Below are positions 8,230-15,428 of a stretch of 64,000 nt of DNA, piece after piece. Each line of letters starts with the position of its first letter. Within the stretch, counting starts at the first letter, position 1. The notes below the pieces were generated by a model that was given only the letters and a program-made list of their open reading frames with translations, did not search any database and had not been told where the DNA came from. A program made the translations under genes and the position numbers. The stretch covers positions 1,736,001 to 1,800,000 of the forward strand of contig CAWJDO010000002.1 of the NCBI GenBank assembly GCA_963841635.1, read 5' to 3'. The DNA is from DASWZN01 sp963841635 (lineage in GTDB: Bacteria; Acidobacteriota; Terriglobia; Bryobacterales; Bryobacteraceae).

Positions 8230-8727
8230 TTGCCTGGAACTGGACCGCGGCCGGAGCAGTTCAGCGCGACGGTACACACCAGGAAGGATTTCGTCGTCGA
8301 GTTCTGCCCTGAAGGAAGGCCAGCCTGGATCGGCAATTTCCAGCCGGGATACTCGAGTTTCAGCGCGGTCCTGGCTTATCTGGACGGAAGATCGTTGCTC
8401 GTGGTTGCAGGCGGGCAGGCATATGTTATCGATCAAGAGGAGCGTCGCTTGCTGGCCGTCTTCGGCCCAATCGAGACGGTCTTGGCCCTGCCCGAAGCCA
8501 GCCTCCTGGTGGTGGGCAACGGAATCTGGCTGGAGGCTTGGGATAAGAGCGGAATGAAATGGCGTAGTCGGCGCATCTCGTGGGATGGAATGCAGGATCT
8601 TCGAATAGAGAACGAAACGGTCCTGGGCCTCGCCTGGAGTCCCATTGACGACCGTCACCACCCCTTCTCGGTCGATCTCAGGACCGGCGCCGTTGACGGT
8701 GGATCGTACGACGGCCCGCCAGATTGA
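8230..8727 (+). CDS. Hypothetical protein, probably with a frameshifted 5' end
   Basis: 165 residues from a TTG at 8230. The body (NFQPGYSSFSAVLAYLDGRSL, then AYVIDQEERRLLAVFGP) looks like a small beta-rich, soluble protein, and no family is recognised. An ATG at 8202 in the neighbouring frame opens with METFRVLPG and runs into this frame if one base near 8229 is removed, giving METFRVLPGLPGTGPRPEQF. That looks more natural than the TTG start. It therefore may be a gene with a single-base insertion, or a sequencing error. It converges with the cas6-like gene with 3 bp between them. Confidence 0.55.
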   Translation: MPGTGPRPEQFSATVHTRKDFVVEFCPEGRPAWIGNFQPGYSSFSAVLAYLDGRSLLVVAGGQAYVIDQEERRLLAVFGPIETVLALPEASLLVVGNGIWLEAWDKSGMKWRSRRISWDGMQDLRIENETVLGLAWSPIDDRHHPFSVDLRTGAVDGGSYDGPPD

Positions 8728-8730
8728 TAA

Positions 8731-9765
8731 CTACTCCAATACCTTGACTTCCGTGACGCCCTTGCCCCACACCGTCTGGCGGCCCACACCTACCCACCTC
8801 GCCGCGCGCAGGTAGGGCATGAACTCGGTCAGGTCGCCTTCGTAGGTCACCTCGCCTATGAAGCCTCCCAGCGGGTGCCGTTCGCCGCTCCGCGCCGATC
8901 GTCGCTCAGCCTCGCTGAAGCGCAGGTTGCACTCGGGCATCTTGACCGCGCCGGCGCGTTCGCCGATGGCCTGGAAATCGATTCCGAGAGCGCCCGCGCC
9001 GTAGAGCGCACGCAGCGTGCTGATGCGGTCGCGGATGCGCCCGAACAGCACCGGGAATTCGGGCCGGGTGGCCAGCAGTTGGCCGTGCTTCAGTTCGGTA
9101 GGGGTGAGGAACCGGACCTCCACCTTCTTGACCGGAGTCACGTCGGGTGCGAACTCGAGGTGGATCGGCGGCAGCAGCTCGGCCGGCACGAAGGTCCCCT
9201 TGTAGACGCAGGCGACCGGCTTTCCCAAGGCGTCGAGCTGGCTGGCTTGCACCAGCTTGGCCCGCCCGCGCCGCGGCCCGATCCCTTCCTTGGCCACCTG
9301 CGCGAACGCCAGAATGAAGTAGACGATGGCCGGATCCTTCATGTCGAACAGGTGGACGTCGAAGGAGAACTTGCGGCCGGGCTCGATGGTTGCGCCGTCT
9401 AGATGCGCGGCGCGAAAGACGAACGGCCGCGGCCAGTCGTGCAGTCCGCTGGGCCCCTCGGTGGTCGGCGCCACGGGCTCGAAGATGCGCGCGTAGTCGC
9501 AGGTGGCGCGTTTGTCGCAGGTGCGCTCGTCGTGGCAGCGGTCCACGCACACCAGCTGGCGGAACATGGAGCCGAAGGCGCCGCGGACGATATTGCCCGA
9601 CTTGCCGGGTGGAAAGTAGACTTTGTCCTGCGCGAGGAATTCGAGCCGGAACGCAAACAGGTCGAAGTCCGCCGCTGGCGCCTCTGCCACGCCACCCGCC
9701 GCAACCTGCTCCGGCGCTTCCCGACTGGACTCAACGTCCGGCACTGAATCGGCTCCCTGAGACAA
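8731..9765 (-). CDS. Orphan Cas6-type RAMP endoribonuclease (PF10040-like)
   Basis: 344 residues resembling the Cas6 group annotated as 'CRISPR system precrRNA processing endoribonuclease RAMP protein'. Visible features are the N-terminal RAMP strand (FRLEFLAQDKVYFPPGKSGN), a cysteine-rich insertion (CVDRCHDERTCDKRATC, residues about 73-89), IGPRRGRAKL in the middle, and the C-terminal glycine-rich loop VGVGRQTVWGKG that is typical of RAMP proteins. Cas6 normally cuts repeat RNA to make crRNA. No repeat array and no other cas gene is present in the window, so its RNA substrate is unknown. The N-terminal 30 residues are low-complexity. Confidence 0.75.
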   Translation of the reverse strand: MSQGADSVPDVESSREAPEQVAAGGVAEAPAADFDLFAFRLEFLAQDKVYFPPGKSGNIVRGAFGSMFRQLVCVDRCHDERTCDKRATCDYARIFEPVAPTTEGPSGLHDWPRPFVFRAAHLDGATIEPGRKFSFDVHLFDMKDPAIVYFILAFAQVAKEGIGPRRGRAKLVQASQLDALGKPVACVYKGTFVPAELLPPIHLEFAPDVTPVKKVEVRFLTPTELKHGQLLATRPEFPVLFGRIRDRISTLRALYGAGALGIDFQAIGERAGAVKMPECNLRFSEAERRSARSGERHPLGGFIGEVTYEGDLTEFMPYLRAARWVGVGRQTVWGKGVTEVKVLE

Positions 9766-10086
9766 CCTTCCAAGAGTACCGCAAAACCGCTCGGGCCGCA
9801 GGTGCGCGACATGCTGGAGGGCGGGCTTCAGCCCCGCTCCGCGCGGCGGCGAAAAGAACCCTGCGAACAGGATCGCACCGGCCAGCCGTCGGCGTCATCG
9901 AAGACGTGGCCCTCGACACCAGCCGTGTGTGTGGTCGCAGGCTGCTACACGGTGGTGATCGACGGCCAGCGGATTCCAGTGAACATCGGTGAAGCCTTGG
10001 CCGGCACCAGGACGATCCACGCGTTCGGCGGCCGGCGGGTGAACAGAGCCGGCTAAACATGCTATCGTGTCCTCTTAACCGGCACG
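9766..10086. other. Intergenic region before the thioesterase gene
   Basis: 321 bp between the divergent cas6-like and thioesterase genes. A short + strand frame (about 9905-10056) reads CVVAGCYTVVIDGQRIPVNIG and so on. It has no good start or recognised relative and is not called. It could be a decayed gene fragment. No terminator or promoter is assigned. Confidence 0.4.
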
Positions 10087-10551
10087 ATGAAACACGAAAG
10101 CCTCGGCGATTTTCCTCTGGTGATCAGCATCCCCGTTCAGTGGGGCGACCAGGACGCGTTCGGCCACGTCAACAACACCGTATACCTGCGATGGTGCGAG
10201 AGCGTGCGCATCGAGTACCTGCGGCGGATCGGGCTCTGGATGATCGGCGACGACGGCGTCGGCCCCATTCTGGCCAGCATCGCCTGCGACTACCGCAAGC
10301 CCCTGACCTATCCCGACACGGTGCACGTGGGCGTGCGCGTCGAGCGGATCGGCAACACCAGTTTCCGCATGGACCACGTGGTGGTGAGCGAGGCCCAGAA
10401 GGTGGTGGCGGCGGAAGTGCGATCGACCATCGTGGTGGTCGATTACAAGCGCAATAAGTCCGTGCCGGTGCCGGAGCCAGTGCGGGCCGCGATCGAGAAG
10501 ATCGAGGGCCGGGTGTTCGACCGCGCGCACGCCACCTCATCGACACACTGA
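10087..10551 (+). CDS. Acyl-CoA thioesterase, hot-dog fold (YbgC/4-HBT family)
   Basis: Hydrolyses acyl-CoA thioesters in the cytoplasm. The family motif is seen as WGDQDAFGHVNNTVYLRW, whose aspartate and HVNN region form the active site, followed by CDYRKPLTYPDTVHVGV and the typical GNTSFRMDHVV strand. The length of 154 residues is usual. Its last base is shared with the start codon of purU (TGATGG junction), so both are probably in one transcript. The substrate cannot be told from the sequence. Confidence 0.88.
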   Translation: MKHESLGDFPLVISIPVQWGDQDAFGHVNNTVYLRWCESVRIEYLRRIGLWMIGDDGVGPILASIACDYRKPLTYPDTVHVGVRVERIGNTSFRMDHVVVSEAQKVVAAEVRSTIVVVDYKRNKSVPVPEPVRAAIEKIEGRVFDRAHATSSTH

Positions 10552-11411
10552 TGGAAGACAGAAGCTCCGCCATTCTGCTGATCGATTGCCCCGACCGTAA
10601 GGGCCTGGTCGCCGCGATTGCCAACTTTCTGTATGCGCACGGCGCGAACATCCTTCACGCCGATCAGCACCAGGATCAGGACCTGGGGCTGTTCTTCATG
10701 CGCGTGGAGTGGGCGCTCGAGGAGTTCGACCTATCGCCCGAGGCACTGCGCGAGCAGTTCGAGCCTATCGCTCGCGGGCTCGACATGAACTGGCGGATCG
10801 AGTATTCCGCGCGGCCGCTGAGGACGGCGATCTTCGTCTCCGGCTACCAGCATTGCCTGGCGGACCTGCTTCATCGCCATCGCCGAGGCGAGTTGCGTTG
10901 CGAAGTGCCGCTGATCGTCGGCAACCACGAAGACGCCGCGCCGCTGGCTGCGTTCTTCGGCGTTCCGTTCCATTACATCCCGGTTCCCAAGGAAGGGAAG
11001 GCGGAAGCCGAGCAGCGGCAGCTGGAACTGCTCGAACGAAACCAGATCGACCTGGTGGTGCTGGCGCGCTACATGCAGATACTCTCGCCCGAGTTCGTAG
11101 CGCGGTATCCCCGGCGGCTGATCAACGTCCACCATTCCTTTTTGCCAGCCTTTAGCGGCGCCAAGCCGTACCACGCCGCCTTCCAGCGGGGCGTGAAACT
11201 GATCGGAGCCACCAGCCACTACGTGACCGCGGTGCTGGACGACGGCCCCATCATCGAGCAGGACGTCGCGCGCATTTCCCATCGCGATCAGCTCGAAGAC
11301 CTGGTGGAGAAGGGCCGCGACCTGGAGCGCGTCGTGCTGTCGCGCGCCGTCCGCTGGCACCTCGAGCACCGCATTCTGGTGTGCGGGAACAAGACGGTGG
11401 TGTTCGACTAA
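10551..11411 (+). CDS. purU: Formyltetrahydrofolate deformylase PurU
   Basis: Hydrolyses 10-formyl-THF to THF and formate, balancing one-carbon pools and feeding PurT. The 286-residue protein has an N-terminal ACT domain (ILLIDCPDRKGLVAAIANFLY, about 4-80) and a C-terminal formyltransferase-type domain with INVHHSFLPAFSG holding the catalytic Asn and His, and AVLDDGPIIEQD with the catalytic Asp. The start overlaps the thioesterase stop by one base. The neighbouring thioesterase does not have an obvious one-carbon role. Confidence 0.94.
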   Translation: MEDRSSAILLIDCPDRKGLVAAIANFLYAHGANILHADQHQDQDLGLFFMRVEWALEEFDLSPEALREQFEPIARGLDMNWRIEYSARPLRTAIFVSGYQHCLADLLHRHRRGELRCEVPLIVGNHEDAAPLAAFFGVPFHYIPVPKEGKAEAEQRQLELLERNQIDLVVLARYMQILSPEFVARYPRRLINVHHSFLPAFSGAKPYHAAFQRGVKLIGATSHYVTAVLDDGPIIEQDVARISHRDQLEDLVEKGRDLERVVLSRAVRWHLEHRILVCGNKTVVFD

Positions 11412-11423
11412 GGGCGCGTCACG

Positions 11424-11450
11424 TCCGCTCCCTGACGGTCGCGGTCCGGT
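11424..11450 (+). repeat. Dispersed palindromic repeat, family A
   Basis: A copy of the family A unit, CCGCTCCCTGACGGTCGCGG followed by TCCGGT, located 13 bp after the purU stop. The ends CCGC and GCGG can pair, so the transcript could form a hairpin. Confidence 0.65.
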
Positions 11451-11512
11451 GCTGAGTCCGCGCGGCGGCAACGGGCGCTATAATAAAACAAGAGTTAGGG
11501 GCCTGTTTGCCC

Positions 11513-12124
11513 ATGCTAGAAGTCCAGGAACAAACCATCCAATTGCCATCGCCCAGGCTGAAGGGGCGGATGTCGCTCGAAGAGGCGATTGCCTTGCGGA
11601 GGTCGAGGCGCGCATACCGCGCCGATCCCGTGAAGCTTGCGGAGGCCGGCCAGTTGCTTTGGGCGGCGCAGGGGATCACCGATCCGGAAGAGGGGAAGCG
11701 TGCCGCGCCGTCGGCGGCCGGGCTGCACCCGCTCGAAGTCTACCTGGTGGCCACCAAGGTTGACGGGCTCGCGCCGGGCGTCTACAAGTATCGTCCCGAG
11801 GAGCACGATCTGGTGCTCCACGCTGCCGGCAATCTGCGGCGGGATCTGGCAGTCTCGATCGACCAGGACTGCGTGCGCTTTGCGGCATGCCTTCTCGTGT
11901 TCGCCGGCGTCTACGAGCACGTCACCGCGAAGTTCGGTGAGCGCGCCGTGTGCTTTGTCCACATGGAGGCGGCCCACGCCGCCGAGAACGTTCAGCTTCA
12001 GGCCACCGCGCTGCACCTGGGGTCGGTCATGGTTGGGGCGTTCAAGGCGGACGAGATTCGCCGCATCCTCGCGCTACCGGAGGGCGAGGAGCCGGTGTAC
12101 CTGATGGCTGTCGGCAAGGTGTAA
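11513..12124 (+). CDS. SagB-type nitroreductase-family FMN oxidoreductase
   Basis: 203 residues from the ATG at 11513. The sequence begins with LPSPRLKGRMSLEEAIALRRSRR, whose R-R-S-x-R pattern is the FMN-phosphate grip of nitroreductases, followed by LLWAAQGIT, PSAAGLHPLEVYLV and AAHAAENVQLQATALHLGSVMVGAF. These match stand-alone SagB/ThcOx-like enzymes, some of which oxidise azolines in peptide natural products. No precursor peptide or cyclodehydratase gene is visible here, so such a role is not supported. Its last 51 bp overlap the convergent DUF362 gene. Confidence 0.85.
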   Translation: MLEVQEQTIQLPSPRLKGRMSLEEAIALRRSRRAYRADPVKLAEAGQLLWAAQGITDPEEGKRAAPSAAGLHPLEVYLVATKVDGLAPGVYKYRPEEHDLVLHAAGNLRRDLAVSIDQDCVRFAACLLVFAGVYEHVTAKFGERAVCFVHMEAAHAAENVQLQATALHLGSVMVGAFKADEIRRILALPEGEEPVYLMAVGKV

Positions 12125-13039
12125 GTCGCCCAGTCCGCGCTCCGCCGCCAGTTGCAGATAGCGCAGACGGCTCTCGTCGAGCCCCCAGAACGCACGGGCT
12201 GCCCAGGCATCCACCGCGATGGGATCGGTTCCGGCGATCACCATCTTGCGTAGGGCAACGTCCTCGGTGTTCCCGCCGCTGGGGCCGTTCCGCATGAGCA
12301 CACGATACGCGTCGAGGACCGTGAGCGTGGGGCGAAGGAATGCCGCCAGGTCTGCCAGGCTCTCATCGATGCGCTGGTGCAACCGCACGCGCAGACCGCC
12401 CAACATTCCGTACCAGTTCTTGAGGCCGAGCGTAGCGCCGGTGAGGTCGTGATGTTTGGCGATGGGCAGGTTGATGACCTTGTCCGCCTCGAGGAACGGA
12501 TCGAGGACCGGCCAGACGCGCAGCACGGTGCCGCCCAGATCGACTTCGCGGAAGCGAGAGGCGCCGGGCAGAACCACCTCCCCGCCGGCGGCCTTCACGG
12601 CGCGTGCGATGCCGCTGCGGTCGAAGACGCGATGCGTCTCGTTGACCGGGACATCGGTTACCAGGACTTTTCGCGCTCCGGCGGCGAGGGAGAGGCGCAC
12701 GACCTCGACGACCGCGTCGGGGTTGGTGTTGGCGGCCTGCTCGGGTGTGCGGTCCCAGGCCATGTTGGGCTTGACCAGGACGACGTCGCCGCGCGCGACG
12801 AAGCGGCCCATGCCACCCAGTTCCGCGATGACGCGCCGGACGAGGTCGGCCGGCTCGCCGCCTTCGATGACCGCCAACTCCGGCAGGCTGGGATCGCGCG
12901 CGACCCGCAGATCGCGCCTGGCCAGCGGCGGCGCGAGGTCTTCGGGACGGCGGCTGCGGCTCGCGAGCCAGGCCGCGAGACCGGTGGCCCCGGCCGCAGC
13001 GCTGCCCGCATATAGCAGATCGCGCCTCGACGACGTCAT
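12074..13039 (-). CDS. Tat-exported DUF362 protein
   Basis: 321 residues. The N-terminus SSRRDLLYAGSAAAGATGLAAWL is a twin-arginine signal. The DUF362 core is clear: DVVLVKPNMAWDRTPEQ, VVRLSLAAGARKVLVTDV, then KVINLPIAKHHDLTGATLGLKNWYGMLGG and VIAGTDPIAVDAWAA. DUF362 proteins are of uncertain function and some carry Fe-S domains; none is visible here. The start codon lies only 18 bp from that of the divergent spermidine-synthase-like gene, so the two share a minimal promoter region. A second DUF362 gene lies at 18.0 kb with the AmmeMemoRadiSam genes. Confidence 0.87.
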   Translation of the reverse strand: MTSSRRDLLYAGSAAAGATGLAAWLASRSRRPEDLAPPLARRDLRVARDPSLPELAVIEGGEPADLVRRVIAELGGMGRFVARGDVVLVKPNMAWDRTPEQAANTNPDAVVEVVRLSLAAGARKVLVTDVPVNETHRVFDRSGIARAVKAAGGEVVLPGASRFREVDLGGTVLRVWPVLDPFLEADKVINLPIAKHHDLTGATLGLKNWYGMLGGLRVRLHQRIDESLADLAAFLRPTLTVLDAYRVLMRNGPSGGNTEDVALRKMVIAGTDPIAVDAWAARAFWGLDESRLRYLQLAAERGLGDLHLADSHQVHRLLALR

Positions 13040-13057
13040 CGTGATAAGTTTAAACCC

Positions 13058-15325
13058 GTGGTCAACGATGCGAAAGCGGTTCGCGGTGCGCTCGTTCTTA
13101 CTGGCGCGTCGGCGGTGATCGCGCAGATCGTTCTGATGCGCGAACTGATGGTCGTCTTTCGCGGCAACGAACTGTCGCTGGGGCTGATGCTGGGGACATG
13201 GCTGCTGTGGACGGCGGCGGGCAGCAGCGTCCTGGGCCGCTTCGCGGGGCGCGCGCGCGATCCTCGCCTGGTCACGGCGGCGCTGTTCGTGCTGGTGGCG
13301 GCGGTGTTGCCGGCGACGATCTACGCGGTTCGCGCCAGCCGGGAGTTCGTCGCAACGGCGCCGGGCGAAGCGCTGGGGCCGTCTGCGGTGCTGGCGGTCT
13401 GCTTCGTCACACTGAGCGCGTTCTGTGTGCTGGCGGGATGCCTGTTCGTCGCGGCCAGCCGCCTCTACGGCGCCGAGGCCGGCGCCGCCGCGGGCGAATC
13501 CACCGGTACGGTGTACCTGCTCGAGGCGGCTGGCGCCGCGGTGGGCGGACTGCTCGCGAGCGTGGTGCTGCTGCCCCGCGCCGGCGCGTTCGAGATCGCC
13601 TTCCTGGTGGCGTCCTCGAACCTGATCGCGGCGGCGGCGCTGGTGCTGCGGCGTCCTTATGCGAGGCTGGCAGCGGCGGTGGCGGTGCTGGCGGCGTTCG
13701 CTGCCTCGGGGCCCGTGGTCGCACGGCTGGAGCGCGGCTCGCTCGAACGGTTGTGGCGCGGCTTCCGGCTGGTGGCGAGCGAGAACTCGGTGTACGGCAA
13801 CCTGGCCGTGATCGCGGGCGAGGGCAGCGGCACGATCTACGAAAGCGGCGTCGCGGTGGCGACCGTTCCGGATCCGGCCGCGGCCGAGGAGGCGGTCCAC
13901 TACGCGCTGCTCCAGCATCCCGCGCCGCACAGCCTGCTGCTCATCGGCGGCGGGGTGAACGGCAGTCTCGCGCAGGCTCTGCAGCACCGAACGCTCGAGC
14001 GGGCCGACTACGTGGAGCTCGATCCGGCGCTGATCGAGCTGGCGCAGAAGTACTTTCCGGCCGAGTGGCACGCCGCGGCGGCGGATCCGCGGGTGCACAT
14101 ACACAACCTGGACGGGCGGCTGTATCTGAAGACCACGGAACGCTACTTCGATGTCGTCATCGTGAATCTGCCCGAGCCTCGGACGGCGCAGTTGAACCGC
14201 TTCTACACTCTCGAGTTCTTCCGCGAGGCGGCGCGCAGGCTGAACGCAGACGGAGTGCTGTCGTTCCAGCTTCGCGCTTCGGAGAACTACATCGGTCCAG
14301 AGCTCGGCGCGCTGCTGGGGTCGATCCGCAAGACGCTTGGTGCGGTGTTTCCGGAAGTCGGGATGATGCCGGGCGAGAGCGTCCATTTCTTCGCGGCCAA
14401 GCGGGCGGGCGTTCTGGCGGGGCCGGGAATGCTGCTCGATCGCCTGCGCGAGCGGCAACTGAAAACGCTCTACGTGAGGGAGTACTTCATTCCTTTCCGG
14501 CTGACGCCGGAGCGCGTGCGCGACCTCGACGAGCAGTCGCGGCCGACCGCGGCGACGCCGATCAACCGCGACTTCGCGCCGATCGCTTACTACTTCGCGA
14601 CCACGCTCTGGGCCTCCGAGTTCAACCATGCCTGGAGCCGAGCCTTCGACGGCATCGCGCGGGTGCCGTTCGGCGAGGTTTCGACGTGGCTGGGGGTGGG
14701 GCTGCTCGGAGTCGTGATCCTGATGCGGCGCAGTGGGGCCAGGGGCTGCGCGTTGTTCTCGACGGGCGCGACGGGCTTCGCGATGATGGGCCTGGAGATT
14801 CTGCTGCTGCTCGGGTTCCAGGCGGTCTACGGCTACGTCTATCATCAACTCGCACTCCTCACGGCGATGTTCATGGCCGGCATGGCGCTAGGCGCGTGGC
14901 GCGGATTGCGCGGCTCGGGCGCGCTGGGCGCCCTGGCCGGGGTCCAGGTGGCAGCCGCGGTGGCGCCGTTCCTGGCGTACTCGTTCCTCGATTCGCTGGC
15001 AGGCCTGAAGTCGCCGGCGATGCTCGCGGCGGCCAGCCAGGTGCTGTTTCCGGGGCTCGCCGTCGCGTGCGGGGCGATCGGCGGATGGCAGTTCGCCGTG
15101 GCGAGCCGGCTGTACTTCGCGGGCGCCGCGGAAGGCTCCCGCGGCTTGGGAGCGCTCTACGCGATCGACCTGGGGGGGGCGTGCGTGGGGGCGCTGGCGC
15201 TGAGCACCTGTGTCATTCCGGTGTTCGGGTTCCTGAATACCGCGGCGGTCATTTCGATGATCTCGCTGGGGCCGGTGCTGGTGGCGCTGATTTGTGCGCG
15301 CGGCGAGAGGGTGGCGTCGAGATGA
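13058..15325 (+). CDS. Membrane protein with spermidine-synthase-like (SpeE) domain
   Basis: 755 residues starting at a GTG. About seven hydrophobic helices fill residues 1-225. A soluble Rossmann domain follows (about 235-480) with ASENSVYGNLAVI, LLLIGGGVNGSLAQAL as the cofactor-binding glycine motif, YVELDPALIELAQKYFP, and FDVVIVNLPEPRTAQLNRFYT. Further helices run to the end. This is the layout of fused membrane 'spermidine synthase' proteins, which usually lack proof of polyamine activity. It is divergent from one DUF362 gene and converges on the AmmeMemoRadiSam operon, suggesting a shared pathway at the membrane. Confidence 0.82.
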   Translation: MVNDAKAVRGALVLTGASAVIAQIVLMRELMVVFRGNELSLGLMLGTWLLWTAAGSSVLGRFAGRARDPRLVTAALFVLVAAVLPATIYAVRASREFVATAPGEALGPSAVLAVCFVTLSAFCVLAGCLFVAASRLYGAEAGAAAGESTGTVYLLEAAGAAVGGLLASVVLLPRAGAFEIAFLVASSNLIAAAALVLRRPYARLAAAVAVLAAFAASGPVVARLERGSLERLWRGFRLVASENSVYGNLAVIAGEGSGTIYESGVAVATVPDPAAAEEAVHYALLQHPAPHSLLLIGGGVNGSLAQALQHRTLERADYVELDPALIELAQKYFPAEWHAAAADPRVHIHNLDGRLYLKTTERYFDVVIVNLPEPRTAQLNRFYTLEFFREAARRLNADGVLSFQLRASENYIGPELGALLGSIRKTLGAVFPEVGMMPGESVHFFAAKRAGVLAGPGMLLDRLRERQLKTLYVREYFIPFRLTPERVRDLDEQSRPTAATPINRDFAPIAYYFATTLWASEFNHAWSRAFDGIARVPFGEVSTWLGVGLLGVVILMRRSGARGCALFSTGATGFAMMGLEILLLLGFQAVYGYVYHQLALLTAMFMAGMALGAWRGLRGSGALGALAGVQVAAAVAPFLAYSFLDSLAGLKSPAMLAAASQVLFPGLAVACGAIGGWQFAVASRLYFAGAAEGSRGLGALYAIDLGGACVGALALSTCVIPVFGFLNTAAVISMISLGPVLVALICARGERVASR

Positions 15326-15375
15326 GTCTCGACGCGGCAGGCAGGAGTGGACGGAGGCGGGTCTGGAGACCCGCT

Positions 15376-15393
15376 GCAGGACTGGAGTCCTGC
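15376..15393. repeat. Palindrome in the convergent intergenic region
   Basis: GCAGGACT and AGTCCTGC pair perfectly around GG. It lies between the ends of the spermidine-synthase-like gene and the convergent Memo-AMMECR1 gene, where a bidirectional terminator would be useful, although no T-run follows. The right arm with its CCCC tail recurs near 2274-2288, so it is probably a dispersed repeat. Confidence 0.5.
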
Positions 15394-15428
15394 CCCACAA
15401 CTGAAGGCAGGAGACAGGAGGAGACTGG

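Noticed and set aside
6907..8661. A 584-codon minus-strand open frame across the TPR gene
   Set aside because: It is antisense to a gene with a signal peptide and TPR motifs and has no recognisable domain.
9802..10056. Small + strand frame before the thioesterase gene
   Set aside because: No signal, no family likeness and no good ribosome-binding site. It is mentioned only as a possible gene fragment.
8731..12124. Search for a CRISPR array near the Cas6-like gene
   Set aside because: No spaced direct repeats of 25-40 nt were seen within several kb on either side.
13042..14848. Long minus-strand open frame continuing upstream of the DUF362 gene
   Set aside because: It is the antisense of the spermidine-synthase-like gene, made of arginine- and glutamine-rich low-complexity sequence. 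The DUF362 homology and Tat signal begin at 13039.
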